Source: Boswellia sacra (Eukaryota; Streptophyta; Magnoliopsida; Sapindales; Burseraceae). From it: a DNA stretch of 64,000 nucleotides. The notes beneath the pieces are model-generated. The model did not search any database and was not told the DNA's origin. It saw nothing but the letters and a program-made list of their open reading frames with translations. The stretch spans positions 62,001 to 126,000 of the forward strand of contig SNVD02014772.1 of NCBI GenBank assembly GCA_013180625.2, read 5' to 3'. Shown here piece after piece: positions 24,730 through 36,262 of the stretch; positions within the stretch are counted from its first letter, which is position 1, and every line of letters begins with the position of its first letter. Both the position numbers and the translations under genes were made by a program.

Positions 24730-26159
24730 GTTAACTACCAATGAACATGATCACAAAGCTAAATGGAATGCTAGGAGAGAATATATTTGTATTCGTTTAT
24801 GTCATGAGCATGTTTTAAAAGGTGAATTATAAACTTCGACATTTTTAAAGAAGGTATGGAATACCATTTTAGACGAATTGTACAATGAAACCTAATATCG
24901 TTATTTAGTATCCCAATTTAAGTCTAAGTTTAATCGATTTAGAAAAAAATATCGTGAATTCTTTGATTTGATTATATCCGCTGGCTTTGGATGGAATCCT
25001 GATATTAATACAGTGACAAAATCTAATGATGTTTGGGAGGAGTACCTTAAGGTAATCTTTAAATTAGATTTACCTATTTTTACATGTATTTACTCAAGTC
25101 AATAATAACTTATGTTACCTACAAAAAGTTCCATCCGCGAAACAATTTAAACAGAGGGAGTTAGACCACTATGACATGTTGAGAGTTATATTTAATAGTT
25201 CTACTGCAACTGGTGTTTGGAGGTTTTCCTCATGACAAATACCCTCAACCTCAAATGAGGACTGGGAAGTAGAGGACAATTTTATGAACTTTGGAGTCCA
25301 TGTTGATGTTCATGATATAGAAAATGAGGAGTATGATGACTCAGTTGTAGGGTCAATTGTCGAGAGTACTAAGAGAAAAGGGGCATGTAGGGTGTGGAAT
25401 CCCATATATATATATATTATAAATTTTAGAAAATATAACTAAAAGTATTTGAGTAATTTTATGAGAATTGGGTTGGTTAATAGAAGTGGGCTTGTGTTGG
25501 AATTAGTAAGGGAGAATTGGGCTTGAATTTGAAATTAGTGGACCTAAGCCCATAAACCAAGGCCTTGTATATAAATAAGGGAGGATTTTTCTGGAAAAGG
25601 GGATAGATTTTTCTTTCATTTTGGGGATAGAAGAGAGGGGAGTTGACGACAAAAGAAAGAGGAAGAGAAGAAGAAGAAAAAGAGAAGGAAGAAAGAGAGG
25701 AAAATTTCAAAGAAGTTTAGCTTGGAAAACAGGTAGGAGATTCTAACACTATACTTACTTCATGTTATGTGTTTTGTTATTGAATTGATATTGTTGTTAT
25801 GTATGTGACATGTTTTGACTTGAATTCTTGGTTGCTTGGATGATGAATTATGAGTGAAGTGCTTATTGCAAATTGATTGTTGTGATTGCATGAAGAATTA
25901 TGTGTGAGTTGAAGTGTTGATAAAGTGGGGTAGAGATGATTTTGTGAGAAGTGTAATTCATGTAACTGTCTTGTGTTGATTGAGTTGATGCATTTTTCTG
26001 GATTGAGAATTGTATGATTTCTCATTTGTTTTGGAAAATAGACATATTAAGCATTAATTAGCCACTGATTTCATTGAATTTGGAGTTAAAACGGATTTGT
26101 GGTGAATTTTTGAAGTTTGGAGTCGAATTCTGGAAATGGGACGTTTTGAACCAACTCTG

Positions 26160-26298
26160 GAATTCGATTCTGGTGTTTCGCTCGACAGTGAACAGTATCG
26201 AGTGTTCGAGTGAACAGTGTCAAGAAACAGTGTCGTGTGAACAGTGTTTCGAGTGAACAGTGTCGAGTGTTCGATTGAACAGTGTCGAGTGTCGAGAA
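26160..26298 (+). repeat. Short tandem block of GAACAGTGTCGAGTG-like units
   Basis: About six imperfect units of GTGAACAGTGTCGAGT type, some ending in TTCGA. The core GTGTCGAG is the same word that fills the MULE subterminal region. Confidence 0.8.
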
Positions 26299-26414
26299 AA
26301 ATTTCAGAACCATCCCAAATTGACTGTATACTTCCCGAAAAGTCTTGGATTTTGCGTAAAAATCATATTTTCTTAAGATTTATCATAGTAATGATATTGA
26401 AAGGCTATTAATGT

Positions 26415-27330
26415 ATGCATTGGACCTTGGATGGGTCGTTTTGTATACGGATCCAAGGAGAATGTGAATAAAATGATATGAAGTGTTGGACCTTGGGTGG
26501 ACCGTTCTTTACACGGACCCAAGGGGAACACGAATATAATGATATGAGGTGTTGCACCTTGGGTGGACTGTTCTGTATATGGACCGAAGGGGAACACGAA
26601 TAAAATGACATGATGTGTTGGACATTGGGTGGACCGTTCTGTATACGGACCTAAGGGGAACATGCATATAATGATATGAGATGTGTTGGACCTTGGGTGG
26701 ACCGTTCTATATACGGACCCAAGAGGAACACGAATAAAATGACATGATGTGTTGGACCTAGGTGGACCGTTTTGTATACAGACCTAAGGGGAATACGCAT
26801 ATAATGATATGAGATGTGTTGGACCTTGGGTGGACCGTTCTATATACGGACCCAAGGGGAACACGAATAAAATGACATGATGTGTTGGACCTTGGGTGAA
26901 CTGTTCTGTATACGGACCCAAGAGGAATACGAATAAAATGACATGATGTGTTGGACCTTGGGTGGACCGTTCTATATACGGACTCAAGGGGAACATGAAT
27001 AAAATGATATGATGTGTTGCACCTTGGGTGGACCGTTCTGTATACGGACCCAAGGAGAACACGAATATAATGATATGATGTGTTGGACCTTGGGTGGACC
27101 GTTCTGTATACGGACCCAAGGGGAACACGAATAAAATGACATGATGTGTTGGACATTGGGTGGACCGTTCTGTATACGGACCCAAGGGGAACACGAATAA
27201 AACAACATGATATGTTGGACCTTGAATGGACCGTTCTGTAAACGGATCCAAAGGAAAAAAAACGAATATAATAAATATGATGTGTTGAACCTTGGATGAG
27301 CCGTTCTATATACGGATACAAGGGTAATAT
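26415..27330 (+). repeat. Tandem array, 14 units of 66 bp
   Basis: Units begin with TTGGACCTTGGGTGGACCGT at about 66-bp steps (for example 27015, 27081 and 27147). Each contains inverted arms CTTGGGT...CCG and CGGACCCAAG around TTCTGTATA, so each unit could form a hairpin. Sequence similarity is highest in the middle copies and lower at both ends, the usual pattern of an array grown by unequal exchange. Confidence 0.95.
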
Positions 27331-28989
27331 GAATATAAATTTGATGTGTGAATGGACATAATTGGTTGATCTATTAGTATTTGATGTCAAATCCTGTGAT
27401 TGGATATTTGTGGAATATGAATAATTTTGTATAATGTTAGAATGTTCCTACTGGGCTTTATGCTCACCCCTTCCCTCTACAGGTACACAGAAGAATGTTC
27501 ACACTAGTGATGTTCCACAGCTTTCCTAGAGAGTCTGAAGTCTACATACATATCATGATTATTGGAGATAGTCTTGTTTCTCCTAGCTTATGATGGGAGA
27601 TTTTGTTGTGTGACTATAATCTTATGTATGGCCTTTAGTCACCAATCTATGTACAGTTGATTTTGAACAAATAGCCATAAGTTGTAATGAATTCCTGTGA
27701 TGTATATATATAAAAGAAAAATATTGATGATGTGTTTTTATTATTTTTCTTAACCAATCACCCTTAAAGTCTCTAAATAAGAGATTTTAGGGCATGACAT
27801 AGGGCACCTAATAGAAACCTTGATCGTTCTTCAACCCAAAAAAATGATCAGATGGATAACTTTTCCAAGGTAGCCAATGAGCTTATAAGATAGAAAATAA
27901 GTCAAGGAAGTAGGAGTGGCCTATCAGGGGTAGCACCACCTTAAAAGAATCCCATTCAAGAGTGCATTGACATTTGTAAAAATTTAGGTGGTATTGAGAA
28001 GATGTCTTCATAAGGTTCATGAACATTATAGCTGAAAAACCTGATTGGAGGACTATTTTTCTAGGTCTCTTGGATGAGAGGAGGGAGTGGTTTTCAACCT
28101 TGTAGGTGATGTGTACGACAACTTCATGTCCAATAGTTTAGGTGCTTGTTTAGTTGCTTTTTGGTTTGTAACTCTTATCTGGATGCTTTCTTGAGACACA
28201 AACTTTATTGTTACTGTTGTCTTATGTCTATCTTTATTTGTCATCTTTTACGGATATTTTAATGACATTATGTGTTAATGTTACTATAAACTAGTGTTTG
28301 ACTATTCCATAATGCTTTAGCTTTGAACTTTTATTATTAGTCATATCATAGTTATCATTTGAGCTTGTTATATTACTTTTAGTAATGGTGGATTGTAGCA
28401 AATTTAATGTGTGATAATTTGTAAGTATATTATGCTACAATCACATGTATCAAACTAAATTATGAGGAAATATGTATATTAAGTATTTGTTATTACATAA
28501 ATGTTGATTATTTGTTGTTAAATAATGTTATTGTAATCATGTTCAATATTTTTACGATTAAATTTGTGTTGCATACTTTATCATTTACTTGTATAAACAT
28601 ATTGAATGCTATAACTTTTCCTTATATACTCAGCCTACAGTCATATAATCATCATTATTATTCACAATATGAACATGGAGGAATTATTATTATTCACAAT
28701 AAGGAAAATATGGTATTAAAAAAATCAAGCTAATTAAATTATATTCAACAGACTTTTAATTAACCGTATTGACTGTGACAAACTGAGAGTTGTATCATAA
28801 TTTTTAGTAAGTAGATTATAGACAATTAACACCTAAGCTAATGTCTTTTTTCAATACTATATATATAATGGCAGATGATAACTCAAGCTGTGAATCTGAC
28901 AACTCTATAGACATAATATATTGGTGTTCTGTAGTTGCAACATATGAATATCAACAGAGACAACGTCAACATCGAATTCGGTGCCTTCC

Positions 28990-30235
28990 ATGCCAAGTTC
29001 CACAATGCTAAGTTCCATTACTAACAGGCCTGGAATGAATATTAGATATGCTAAGAAGGAATGATAATAGGATGTATGCTCACTTTAGAATGGATGCAAA
29101 TGTATTTCACAACTTATGTGATAGGCTCGTTGAACATAATTTGATTGAGTAGTACGAGCATGACCACACGAGCATACTTGAGGCAATAGGGGTTTTCTTG
29201 TACATAGTATCATAAAGTGTTCGTTATCACATTGTTGCCAAGCGATTTCATCGATCGACCAATACTATAGGCTGATAATTCAAGAGAGTGCTTGTTAATT
29301 CGGTTAGCGACACTGATTGTGCAACCAAGAATTTTAGGTGCAACACCTCCAGAAGTATGACATAATCCCAAGTTTTACCCCTATTTTCAAGTAAAAAGTA
29401 GCAGATTTCTTCAATTTTTGTATGTATATAACTATGCTAATGAAGTAGTTGATATAGGGATGCATTGGAGCTCTTGATGGTAACCATATTGCAGCATTAG
29501 TGCTAGCGCATAAGCAAATGACATATCGTAATCGGCATGGCGACGTGACCCAAAACATAATGTGTGCTTGCTCATTCGATATGTTATTTACTTATGTACT
29601 AACAGGATGGGAAGTCAGTACAAACGATTCAAGGGTGTTACAAGATGCACTTTACAACGAGAATAGTGATTTTCCTATGCCAGACTTAGGCATAAATTAC
29701 TTAGAAATAATGTATAAACTACTATAACATGTTTCCGATTTTGACGAAGCTATGCATGCGATGATAACTATAGTACGCATGTTATTATTATTTGATTGAT
29801 TTAGGCTATAGTAACATGCAGGATTCCTTACTCCTTATAGAGGCCAACAGTATCATGCAAGTAAATTTACAGGGGGAGGAAGACAGCCTACTGGACAAGA
29901 AGAGTTATTTAATAAAAGACATGCATCATTGTGCAACGTAATTGAGAGGTGTTTCAGAGTGTTGAAGAAAAGATTTCCAATACTTAAGTCAATGCCTAAT
30001 TTTAGTCTCCAATTCTAACGTCTTGTTCCTATGGCATACTGTACATTACATAATTTCATTTGACTTAACAGTAGGTCTGATAGATTGTTTAAGAGATACA
30101 AGGTGGATGACGTTGAAGTTTTGGAAGAGCAATATGGAAATATACCCATAGTTGAACTAAACATGTCCATTGAACGAACGAAAGCATGGAGATAATATAG
30201 GAACGACATAGCTATAAGGATGTGACAGGATTATG
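28990..30235 (+). pseudogene. PIF/Harbinger transposase remnant (DDE_Tnp_4)
   Basis: Recognisable pieces in order are MYAHFRMDANVFHNLCDRL, a helix-turn-helix-like YHIVAKRFHRSTNTI, GALDGNHI with the first catalytic Asp (about 29465-29490), RNRHGDVTQNIMCACSFDML, GWEVSTNDSRVLQDAL with the second Asp (about 29610-29650), GFLTPYRGQQYH, IERCFRVLKKRFPIL with the Glu (about 29941-29985), and the usual tail ERTKAWR...IAIRM. There are many stops and a non-matching stretch at about 29690-29815 that may have been an intron. The enzyme would have cut and pasted the element; this copy is dead. Confidence 0.85.
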
Positions 30236-30239
30236 TTTA

Positions 30240-31799
30240 ACATAGGAGATAGATGTTTGTAATCATATATTTGTTCTTTCTTGCATTGTGTTCGGTTATG
30301 TAAGAAAGAAGTAATATACTATGTCCTATTTTATATATATATATAGTTTTGAAGCCCGTGCGTTATATACGTATGTAAATACATATGTATGTATGCCTTG
30401 TATCTATGTAGATATGTAGACAAAGAATGCATTAGAAGATAGTTTGAATGGTTCTTATTTTTTTTTAATCTTAACTAAACATAATTATAGTAAGTACTAT
30501 AAAGTAAAAGAGAAGAAAATACTTGGATAAAATTATCGTAGGAAGCAAAATGTGATTTTGCTTCGTACAATTATGCATTTGTTATTTGTTATCAATATGT
30601 GCAATGGGAGCATGCATTTAGTTTAAAATATTATTTGTTAATAATCCTTTTATTTATACAATTTATAAGAACTAGTGTTTTGAATTCATTTTCAAATGCA
30701 TTTTATATTTTTATTTTCAAAATTTGATGTAATAATTCATTTCTAAACACATATCTTGTTTTTATTTTTAAAATTTCAGCTCAAGAATTCATTTCCAAAC
30801 ACATATTCTTAAAACCATTTTCACATTTGCATTTTAAAAATTTATTTTCAAACGCATATTCTGTAATTAAAATAGTTTCTCTGAATCATAAAAATTCATT
30901 TTTCAAATAATTTTGAAAACAAAACCACATTATTCAAAAAGGAACATAGTGTCATCCTTTACTGTCGGACTAAATGACGAGTTGACTACTGCCTCACTCA
31001 CTAGACGTGACAAAGCTCAAGAGACCAAAAAATTCATTTGGTAATCCAATTTCAAGAAGCATTCGACAAACACGTATTTTCAATGTGCCTTCAAACTCAT
31101 TTGAAAGAATATTTTTGTTTCATAAGTTGAACTTGGCCACGTACTCGACAAACCTTTTCATATTTGCATATAATCACAGAAGATAATAAGAAAACTTCTA
31201 ATTTCATGCCGATCCAATTAATCTACATATATACATCGCAATAACATTTAACAGACAGAATATGCATAGGAGGGTTTAACAACAACAAAGGTAAAATTTA
31301 CAATATTCGTAGAAAATTAAAGGTTGTAAATTTATGGGGCATGGGGATTCCCACATCATCAGGAATTTGGAAGAGCTACTAAACACAAAACCAAAATGGG
31401 AAATTGCATAAACTATCCTATCCTTTCAGTCTAGTCCAATTATGTGAAGGCTCCAAAAGCCCTTAGACATTGCATTTAGGATGATGGAAAATGAATGGAC
31501 CATAACTCAAAAGCACAATAAATTCTCATTTTCGTTAGCTCAAGGACCTATACATCATCCACAGCTCAAAGTTATATAAAAGTACTTAAACACCTTCTAA
31601 ATACATTGTTGTGTTTAATAGGATCATAAAAAAGCCACCAATAAGACCAACCAAACTTCCATGTTCAGCAAATTCACAATAATCCCAGCCAACATCTGTA
31701 CATCTACATATTTGGTAAATAATAGGAATAGGAGCAAACCAAAATCCATCAAAAATTCCCACTAACCACAGTTGATTCACTAAGAGCACCATAAACCCA
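30240..31799. other. Intergenic, AT-rich
   Basis: No gene is seen. Repeated TTCATTTCCAAACACATATT-like phrases at about 30680-30900 suggest an old MITE end, possibly belonging to the Harbinger element, but no partner was found. Confidence 0.45.
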
Positions 31800-31802
31800 G
31801 AT

Positions 31803-32440
31803 TAGGGATGACAAATTTCCGGTGCGGGTGCGGGTTTGGCATTTCCGCACCCGCACCGAAAAAAAAAATTCTTCCCCGCACCCCGGAAAATCTCTGGATT
31901 TTTTCGGGTTTTTTCCGGTGCGGGTTTTTGCGGGTATTGGGGTGTTACACCCGCACCCAGAAAAAAAACCCGAATTTTCCCCGGATTTTCTATTTTATAA
32001 AATAAAATTTATTTTAAATAATATATGTTTGCAAAAAATATCTCAAAGATGCTGCTAGCACTGATGGCAAAGCCAGTTGTAGAAGGGTTGGTGGCCTAGG
32101 TCTGAACCACAACCCCCTCAATTTATAAGTTTTAATTAAATATATAAAACAAAATTCATTATATAAAGTTATCTTAAACAACTAACACAAAAAGTCATGT
32201 GGTTCAGTGGTTAACAACTCAAAATTAAACTTGCAAGTCTCGGGTTTGAATCTTGTCGTATACATTTTACATTGTAAAATTAAAAAAAGGCTGGGCTTTG
32301 CGGGTGCGGGCAGGGACCTGGGTTCCTTAGTAATACTGGACCCATACTGCACCCGCACTTGTTTGTACTTAGTAAACCCGTCCCCGGGCCCAATCCCCGG
32401 ATTTCTAGGCTTTTCCCCGGCCGGACTGGGTCCTGACATG
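31803..32440. mobile_element. GC-rich non-autonomous repeat with CCCGCACCC motifs, interrupted
   Basis: The left block (31803-31990) is full of GGTGCGGGTGCGGG and its complement. The right block (32290-32440) carries GCGGGTGCGGGCAGGGACC and CCCGGGCCCAATCCCCGG. Both stand out sharply from the AT-rich surroundings. They look like two ends of one repeat of the kind common in plant genomes, with a SINE-like piece between. Class is not determined; no clear target duplication was found. Confidence 0.5.
32191..32290 (+). mobile_element. tRNA-derived SINE-like sequence
   Basis: An A-box-like GTGGTTCAGTGGTTA (about 32199-32213) is followed about 30 bases later by a B-box-like GGGTTTGAATC (32242-32252), and an A-rich end is at about 32278-32288. 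The order and spacing fit an internal RNA polymerase III promoter. The element is short and its family unknown. Confidence 0.5.
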
Positions 32441-32659
32441 TACAAGATGCCCTCTACAGCTACTAATAACCAATATAATGTAAGCAATATAACATTTACA
32501 AAATTTATACAACCTAATCTATATGACCTGACATGTACACTATCAATGGAGGGTTAATAATGAGAGAAACCTAGTAAACAAAGCCGTAACAATCCAACCA
32601 ATGATAGTGCCACATCAGGTTTCACAGATAATGTTCCATGAGTTGGCTGTATATGTAGG

Positions 32660-33600
32660 ACTGAAACAAAAAACAGAAAAAGAAAGAAAGAAAGAAAGAA
32701 AAAAAAGTGAGTTGTCTATTCCTATTCCTACACAAAAAAAAGTGAGTTGTCTATTCCTATTCCTACACACGCCTACATGACACAATTATTTAATGTATAG
32801 GAGGTTTGTAATGCTCTAAACACGTCTTTAACAAGCAAAACTACCATAACTCATTGCAGCTGACTTTCCTACCAGAAGGAGAACAAGGAATTCTGGCTTG
32901 CAGACATATAAAACTTGAGACAGGTAGAGAGTTCCAGTCAGTTAGCTCAGGATTCAAAGTGCAATGCTTATGACTTAAACACTTTAAATTTAAAAAAAAA
33001 AAAAAAAAAGTGGCATTAAAGCAAATAATGTCACACTGATCAGAATCCAAAAATCACAAGGAAGAGGCCCAAAACCTAAAGCAAAAACTTTTTAGGACCT
33101 GACTTCCAACAAAGATTATGGATTTCAGGTAGCGTATAACTCCAATAATAAGAGGGGTGGGGAGTAATGGTTTTGACAAATGCCGAGAGAGATGTGACAT
33201 CTTTTTTAGGAAAAGAGTGATCATATTTGGATATGGACGTATCACCGCTCACAGATGCACCTACATGAGGACCTAATGTTTTCATTCAGACTAATTGAGA
33301 CAACCCAGGAGGAGAGGCCAAAGAATGAAAGAAGCACGCATCTCATTTTCATGCATCAGCATATGAGGATTATGTTTTCTTTGAGAACTAATCGAGAAAA
33401 CCAACAAGCTATGGACGATGGTAAGAGAAGTAAAAAAAAAAAAAAAAATGAAAAATATTTTCACTGCTCACACGGGCATTAACATATTAGGACCTTTTTT
33501 TATTCGGCACTAACTAAGAGAACTAATGAGATCAACCATGTATGATTGGAAGAGAGGCCAAAGAATGAAAGAAGCACACATCGCAGTGGCACAAAATTAC
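32660..33600. repeat. Microsatellite, 35-bp duplication and three diverged 110-bp repeats
   Basis: A (GAAA)n tract lies at about 32677-32704. A unit of about 36 bp (AAAGTGAGTTGTCTATTCCT...) is duplicated at 32703-32768. From 33238 to 33600 three diverged units each run from GCTCAC...ATGAGGA to a shared AACTAAT.GAGA...AACCA; the first and third share AGAGGCCAAAGAATGAAAGA. No gene is recognised around them. Confidence 0.6.
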
Positions 33601-34443
33601 CAAACTTGGACAAACAATCACAAATAGTTTCGCCCAATAAGAGAATCTACAACTCAAGAAGACACCTCGACTCAACCAGAATAGATGATAAAAAAAACAC
33701 TTAAAGAAACAAGTAAAGATCATTTCATACAACTCAAGTCAGCACCATAGATTTGGAATATCAAATTCTCACCAAGTTATAAAGATTAAACCCTGCAGAC
33801 CAGTGCCATTATTTTGGATTAAACATATGCTGCAGAGAACCATAAACAAAATCTCAGCATCAATAGTAAATATCATATTTTCTTCCCAGTATCTCACGCA
33901 GATGAACATAATGTCCTTAAAAACATAACAAAAAGCTTCAATCAATTAAAACTAGCGAAAGAACCCAGGTTTGCATCATCAATTTTTTTTCAAGAGCATG
34001 CTGCCTTTCTTGCGTTAGAAATCTCTTACAAATGCACAAAAAATACACTTTCCCAAACACAGATTACCAAGTTCCATACGCAAGACGGATGTCCAAACTA
34101 GTCTCTAGAGCAACACTCATAAATGCTTTGTACCGCTTGCACAGTTACACAAATAGTTTCACATTGCAGAGAGCAATCAAGACTTCTCTCACACAACACA
34201 ATCATAATTAAATTCAACTAAAGTGCCAAATTAATCATCATAACATGTGTATACACCTATTTTAATCAGTCAATGTAAGTCCAACTATTCCACAAGTTTT
34301 ACTTATTATTTCATAAAAAAAATCTTTACACGGGCCATAACTTAAAACTGCAAATTGGTCATTGCAATATCCAACAATAGTGGCAACAAAAATACCCGTT
34401 TAAGCTTTGAACAATCTCTTCATTCCAAAACGGAAAATGTAAG

Positions 34444-34842
34444 CATTAAATTACTTGAACAATCAAACCTAAGTCTGTCTCCTAATTCGCTTCCTCAACT
34501 TCTTGTACTTGTGTTGGTTCATCTTCTTCTTCCTCTACTCTACACTGTCAGCCCACACCATCCCAATCTCAGACCCGTCATTGAAAAACCCATCGTCTGG
34601 ATCAGAATGAAATGACCCAGATGATAAAATCGTCTAGGAAAAACCCAATGGAAAAGCTAGGGTAAAACAGTGAGGAGTTGAGATGGGTGAAGTTGTCGGC
34701 TGTTTGCGGTGAATGATGATGGTGATCTGGCTTGGTGGGTAAGCAGAGGAGATGTTGCAAGCAATTAACCTAGATGGTGGTGGCGGCTTTCTGAGGATTT
34801 TTGAAGACAGGAAGCCATTGAAGTTGAAGAAGTTTAGAACAA
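34444..34842 (-). pseudogene. Probable mS38-like (AURKAIP1/COX24 domain) pseudogene, intronless
   Basis: On the minus strand an ATG at 34817-34819 (MASCLQK) begins a protein of mitochondrial-precursor type, rich in Arg, Pro and Ser. After one frame change near codon 7 a single frame runs to a very basic tail, RKKKMNQHKYKKLRKRIRRQT, followed by TAG at 34471-34473. That tail matches the AURKAIP1/COX24 domain of the small mitochondrial ribosomal protein mS38 as I know it. Two in-frame stops (one just before the RKKK tail) and the frameshift make it a pseudogene. The absence of introns suggests a processed copy, but no clear poly(A) or target duplication was found. Confidence 0.5.
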
Positions 34843-34861
34843 GATGCTGTGAAGGGCTTAG

Positions 34862-35045
34862 AGGGCATGTTTGATGGGACGGATAGCATTATTGCATGGT
34901 ATTTTTTACTTATCCCGCGTTTGGTTTGGCTTTGGGGAGGATTGCGCTGCATAAAGGAGCGCAAAACACCGCATGAAGGACCCAAATTTTATGATGTCCC
35001 TCACCCTGGTTTTAAGCTCGACACGGGGGAGACTGCAGTAAAAAA
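34862..35045. mobile_element. Partial Tourist-like MITE
   Basis: GGGCATGTTTGATGGGACGG at 34863 resembles a MITE end, and AGGTGATGTCCCTCACC-like sequence near 34990-35005 is related in reverse complement to the MITE at 17176. The second end was not located. Confidence 0.35.
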
Positions 35046-36262
35046 TCAGTAATTATAGTCTCGCAACCTTCTTACGATTTAAATTCAAAATTTTATTATA
35101 AATATATTTTTTTATTATATTTTATATTTTAAGTAAATTTTTGATTATATAAATTATTATACCATATTTTTAGACTATAAATTTAATAAAAATTGTAAGA
35201 TTAACACTATTTTAAAAAAAATATTATATTTCTTTTTGATCGCTCACATGTTGACAGAAACTAACACTACAAATAATATTATATATATTTTTAATTTTAT
35301 TATTTTATATTTTTTAAATTATTTTTAATTCTTTGTTTATAAAATATTTAAATAATTGATTCGATATGAAAAATTCATACAAAAATAAATTTTAAAATAT
35401 AAAAATAATTTTAAATTCAAAAATATTAAAATATATTTAAAAATATATATTAAAAACTTTAATTATTATTTATAAATATATATATTTCAATATATACTTA
35501 ATTGTTTTAACATACTTTAATATTTTTTATAATGCGCCCATGCAGGATCGAGATAGAGACCTTTTAAGTTCACAAGAATAACGCTCCACAACCGAGCTAT
35601 AGGGGCGTTTGCTGTGAGTTTTCAAATATTTTTATTCAAAGAGTAAAGACCACGTTAAGTCTTATTAAAACACATTAAAATGCCAACTTATCTTAGAATT
35701 TGGATGATCTCTCACTTTATCTTTTCAAAATTTTGAAATAGTATTTAGTTAAGTATTTATATAAGAATTAATTATAAATAAGTTGATGTAGCAATATTTA
35801 TTATTTATATATGTTAAATTTTGAGATAATATCAATAAATAACTTTGTATTTTGACTTAATTTTAATAGAAGAATAACTAGTAATTACATATAATTTATT
35901 TATTTTTTAGTAATTAACAATTATATATAAACTTAAATCCTCTTTATTATAGATAATTGAGAATCTTATGATTGGGTCTATCTTATTAAGAGAAAAAAAA
36001 AAAAGAGAAATATTTTGTTGCTGGCATCACTGCTGCAAAAACCAAAACAGGAATATTTGCTAAAATTGCTTTATGATATCACGCACGCATAATTTTATTA
36101 TAGTGCATTAATTAAGTTTCCAAATTAGCCCACACAGTGGCCATTTTGGGTATTACATCTCACAGACGACTGCAAATCTTATTACACAGTACGGGAAAAA
36201 GATGGCAAATAGCGCACACGCAAAACAATATCTATGAAATCACGAGAAAATGGCGTCCCAGA
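35046..36262. other. AT-rich intergenic spacer downstream of SEO gene 1
   Basis: Mostly A/T tracts. It contains only a tRNA-like fragment (35533-35606). I could not fix the polyadenylation site of SEO gene 1. Confidence 0.5.
35533..35606 (-). repeat. tRNA-like fragment (SINE head or tRNA remnant)
   Basis: On the minus strand an A-box-like TATAGCTCGGTTGTGGAGCG (35582-35601) is followed by a B-box-like GGTCTCTATCTCGATCC (35545-35561). The ends do not pair into a sound acceptor stem, so I do not call a functional tRNA gene. Confidence 0.5.

Larger units (their letters stand above)
25393..27799 (+). mobile_element. Solo LTR (2.4 kb) inside the Harbinger element
   Basis: The unit starts TGTGGAATCCCATATATA and ends TTTTAGGGCATGACA, with a perfect 5-bp duplication TAGGG at 25388-25392 and 27800-27804. 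A TATA-like TATATAAATAAGG lies near 25568. It holds a short tandem block of (GTGAACAGTGTCGAGT)-like units at about 26180-26295 and a 14-copy 66-bp array at 26415-27330. No coding domain is present, so it is a lone LTR. It is probably Ty3/gypsy, judged by size and structure. Confidence 0.85.
24730..28090 (+). pseudogene. PIF/Harbinger ORF1 (Myb/SANT-like DNA-binding protein), split by a solo LTR
   Basis: The N-terminal part at about 24750-25392 reads as a Myb_DNA-bind_3-type domain (KWNARREYICIRLCHEHV, KSKFNRFRKKYREFFDLI, SAGFGWNPD, WEEYLK). It has stops and a probable intron between 25055 and 25135. The C-terminal part resumes after the LTR at about 27805-28090 (IECIDICKNLGG, EKPDWRTIFLGLLDERREW), matching the usual tail of these proteins. 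Such proteins help the transposase bind and enter the nucleus. Multiple stops make it dead. Confidence 0.7.
24730..30235 (+). mobile_element. PIF/Harbinger DNA transposon, decayed and interrupted
   Basis: It carries the two genes typical of plant PIF/Harbinger elements in order: a Myb/SANT-like ORF1, then a DDE transposase. ORF1 is split by a solo LTR (25393-27799). Terminal inverted repeats and the 3-bp target were looked for and not found, so the boundaries given are those of the recognisable coding region only. Confidence 0.75.

Noticed and set aside
26415..27330. CRISPR-like regular repeats
   Set aside because: The units are adjacent 66-bp tandem copies without unique spacers, in a plant genome.
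26758..27390. A 210-codon open frame and other long antisense frames over the 66-bp array
   Set aside because: The repeat length is a multiple of three, so all frames stay open by chance. The array is inside an LTR with no coding domain and the frames simply repeat the same 22 residues.
35533..35606. A functional tRNA gene
   Set aside because: A- and B-box-like sequences are present but no sound acceptor stem or full cloverleaf could be drawn.
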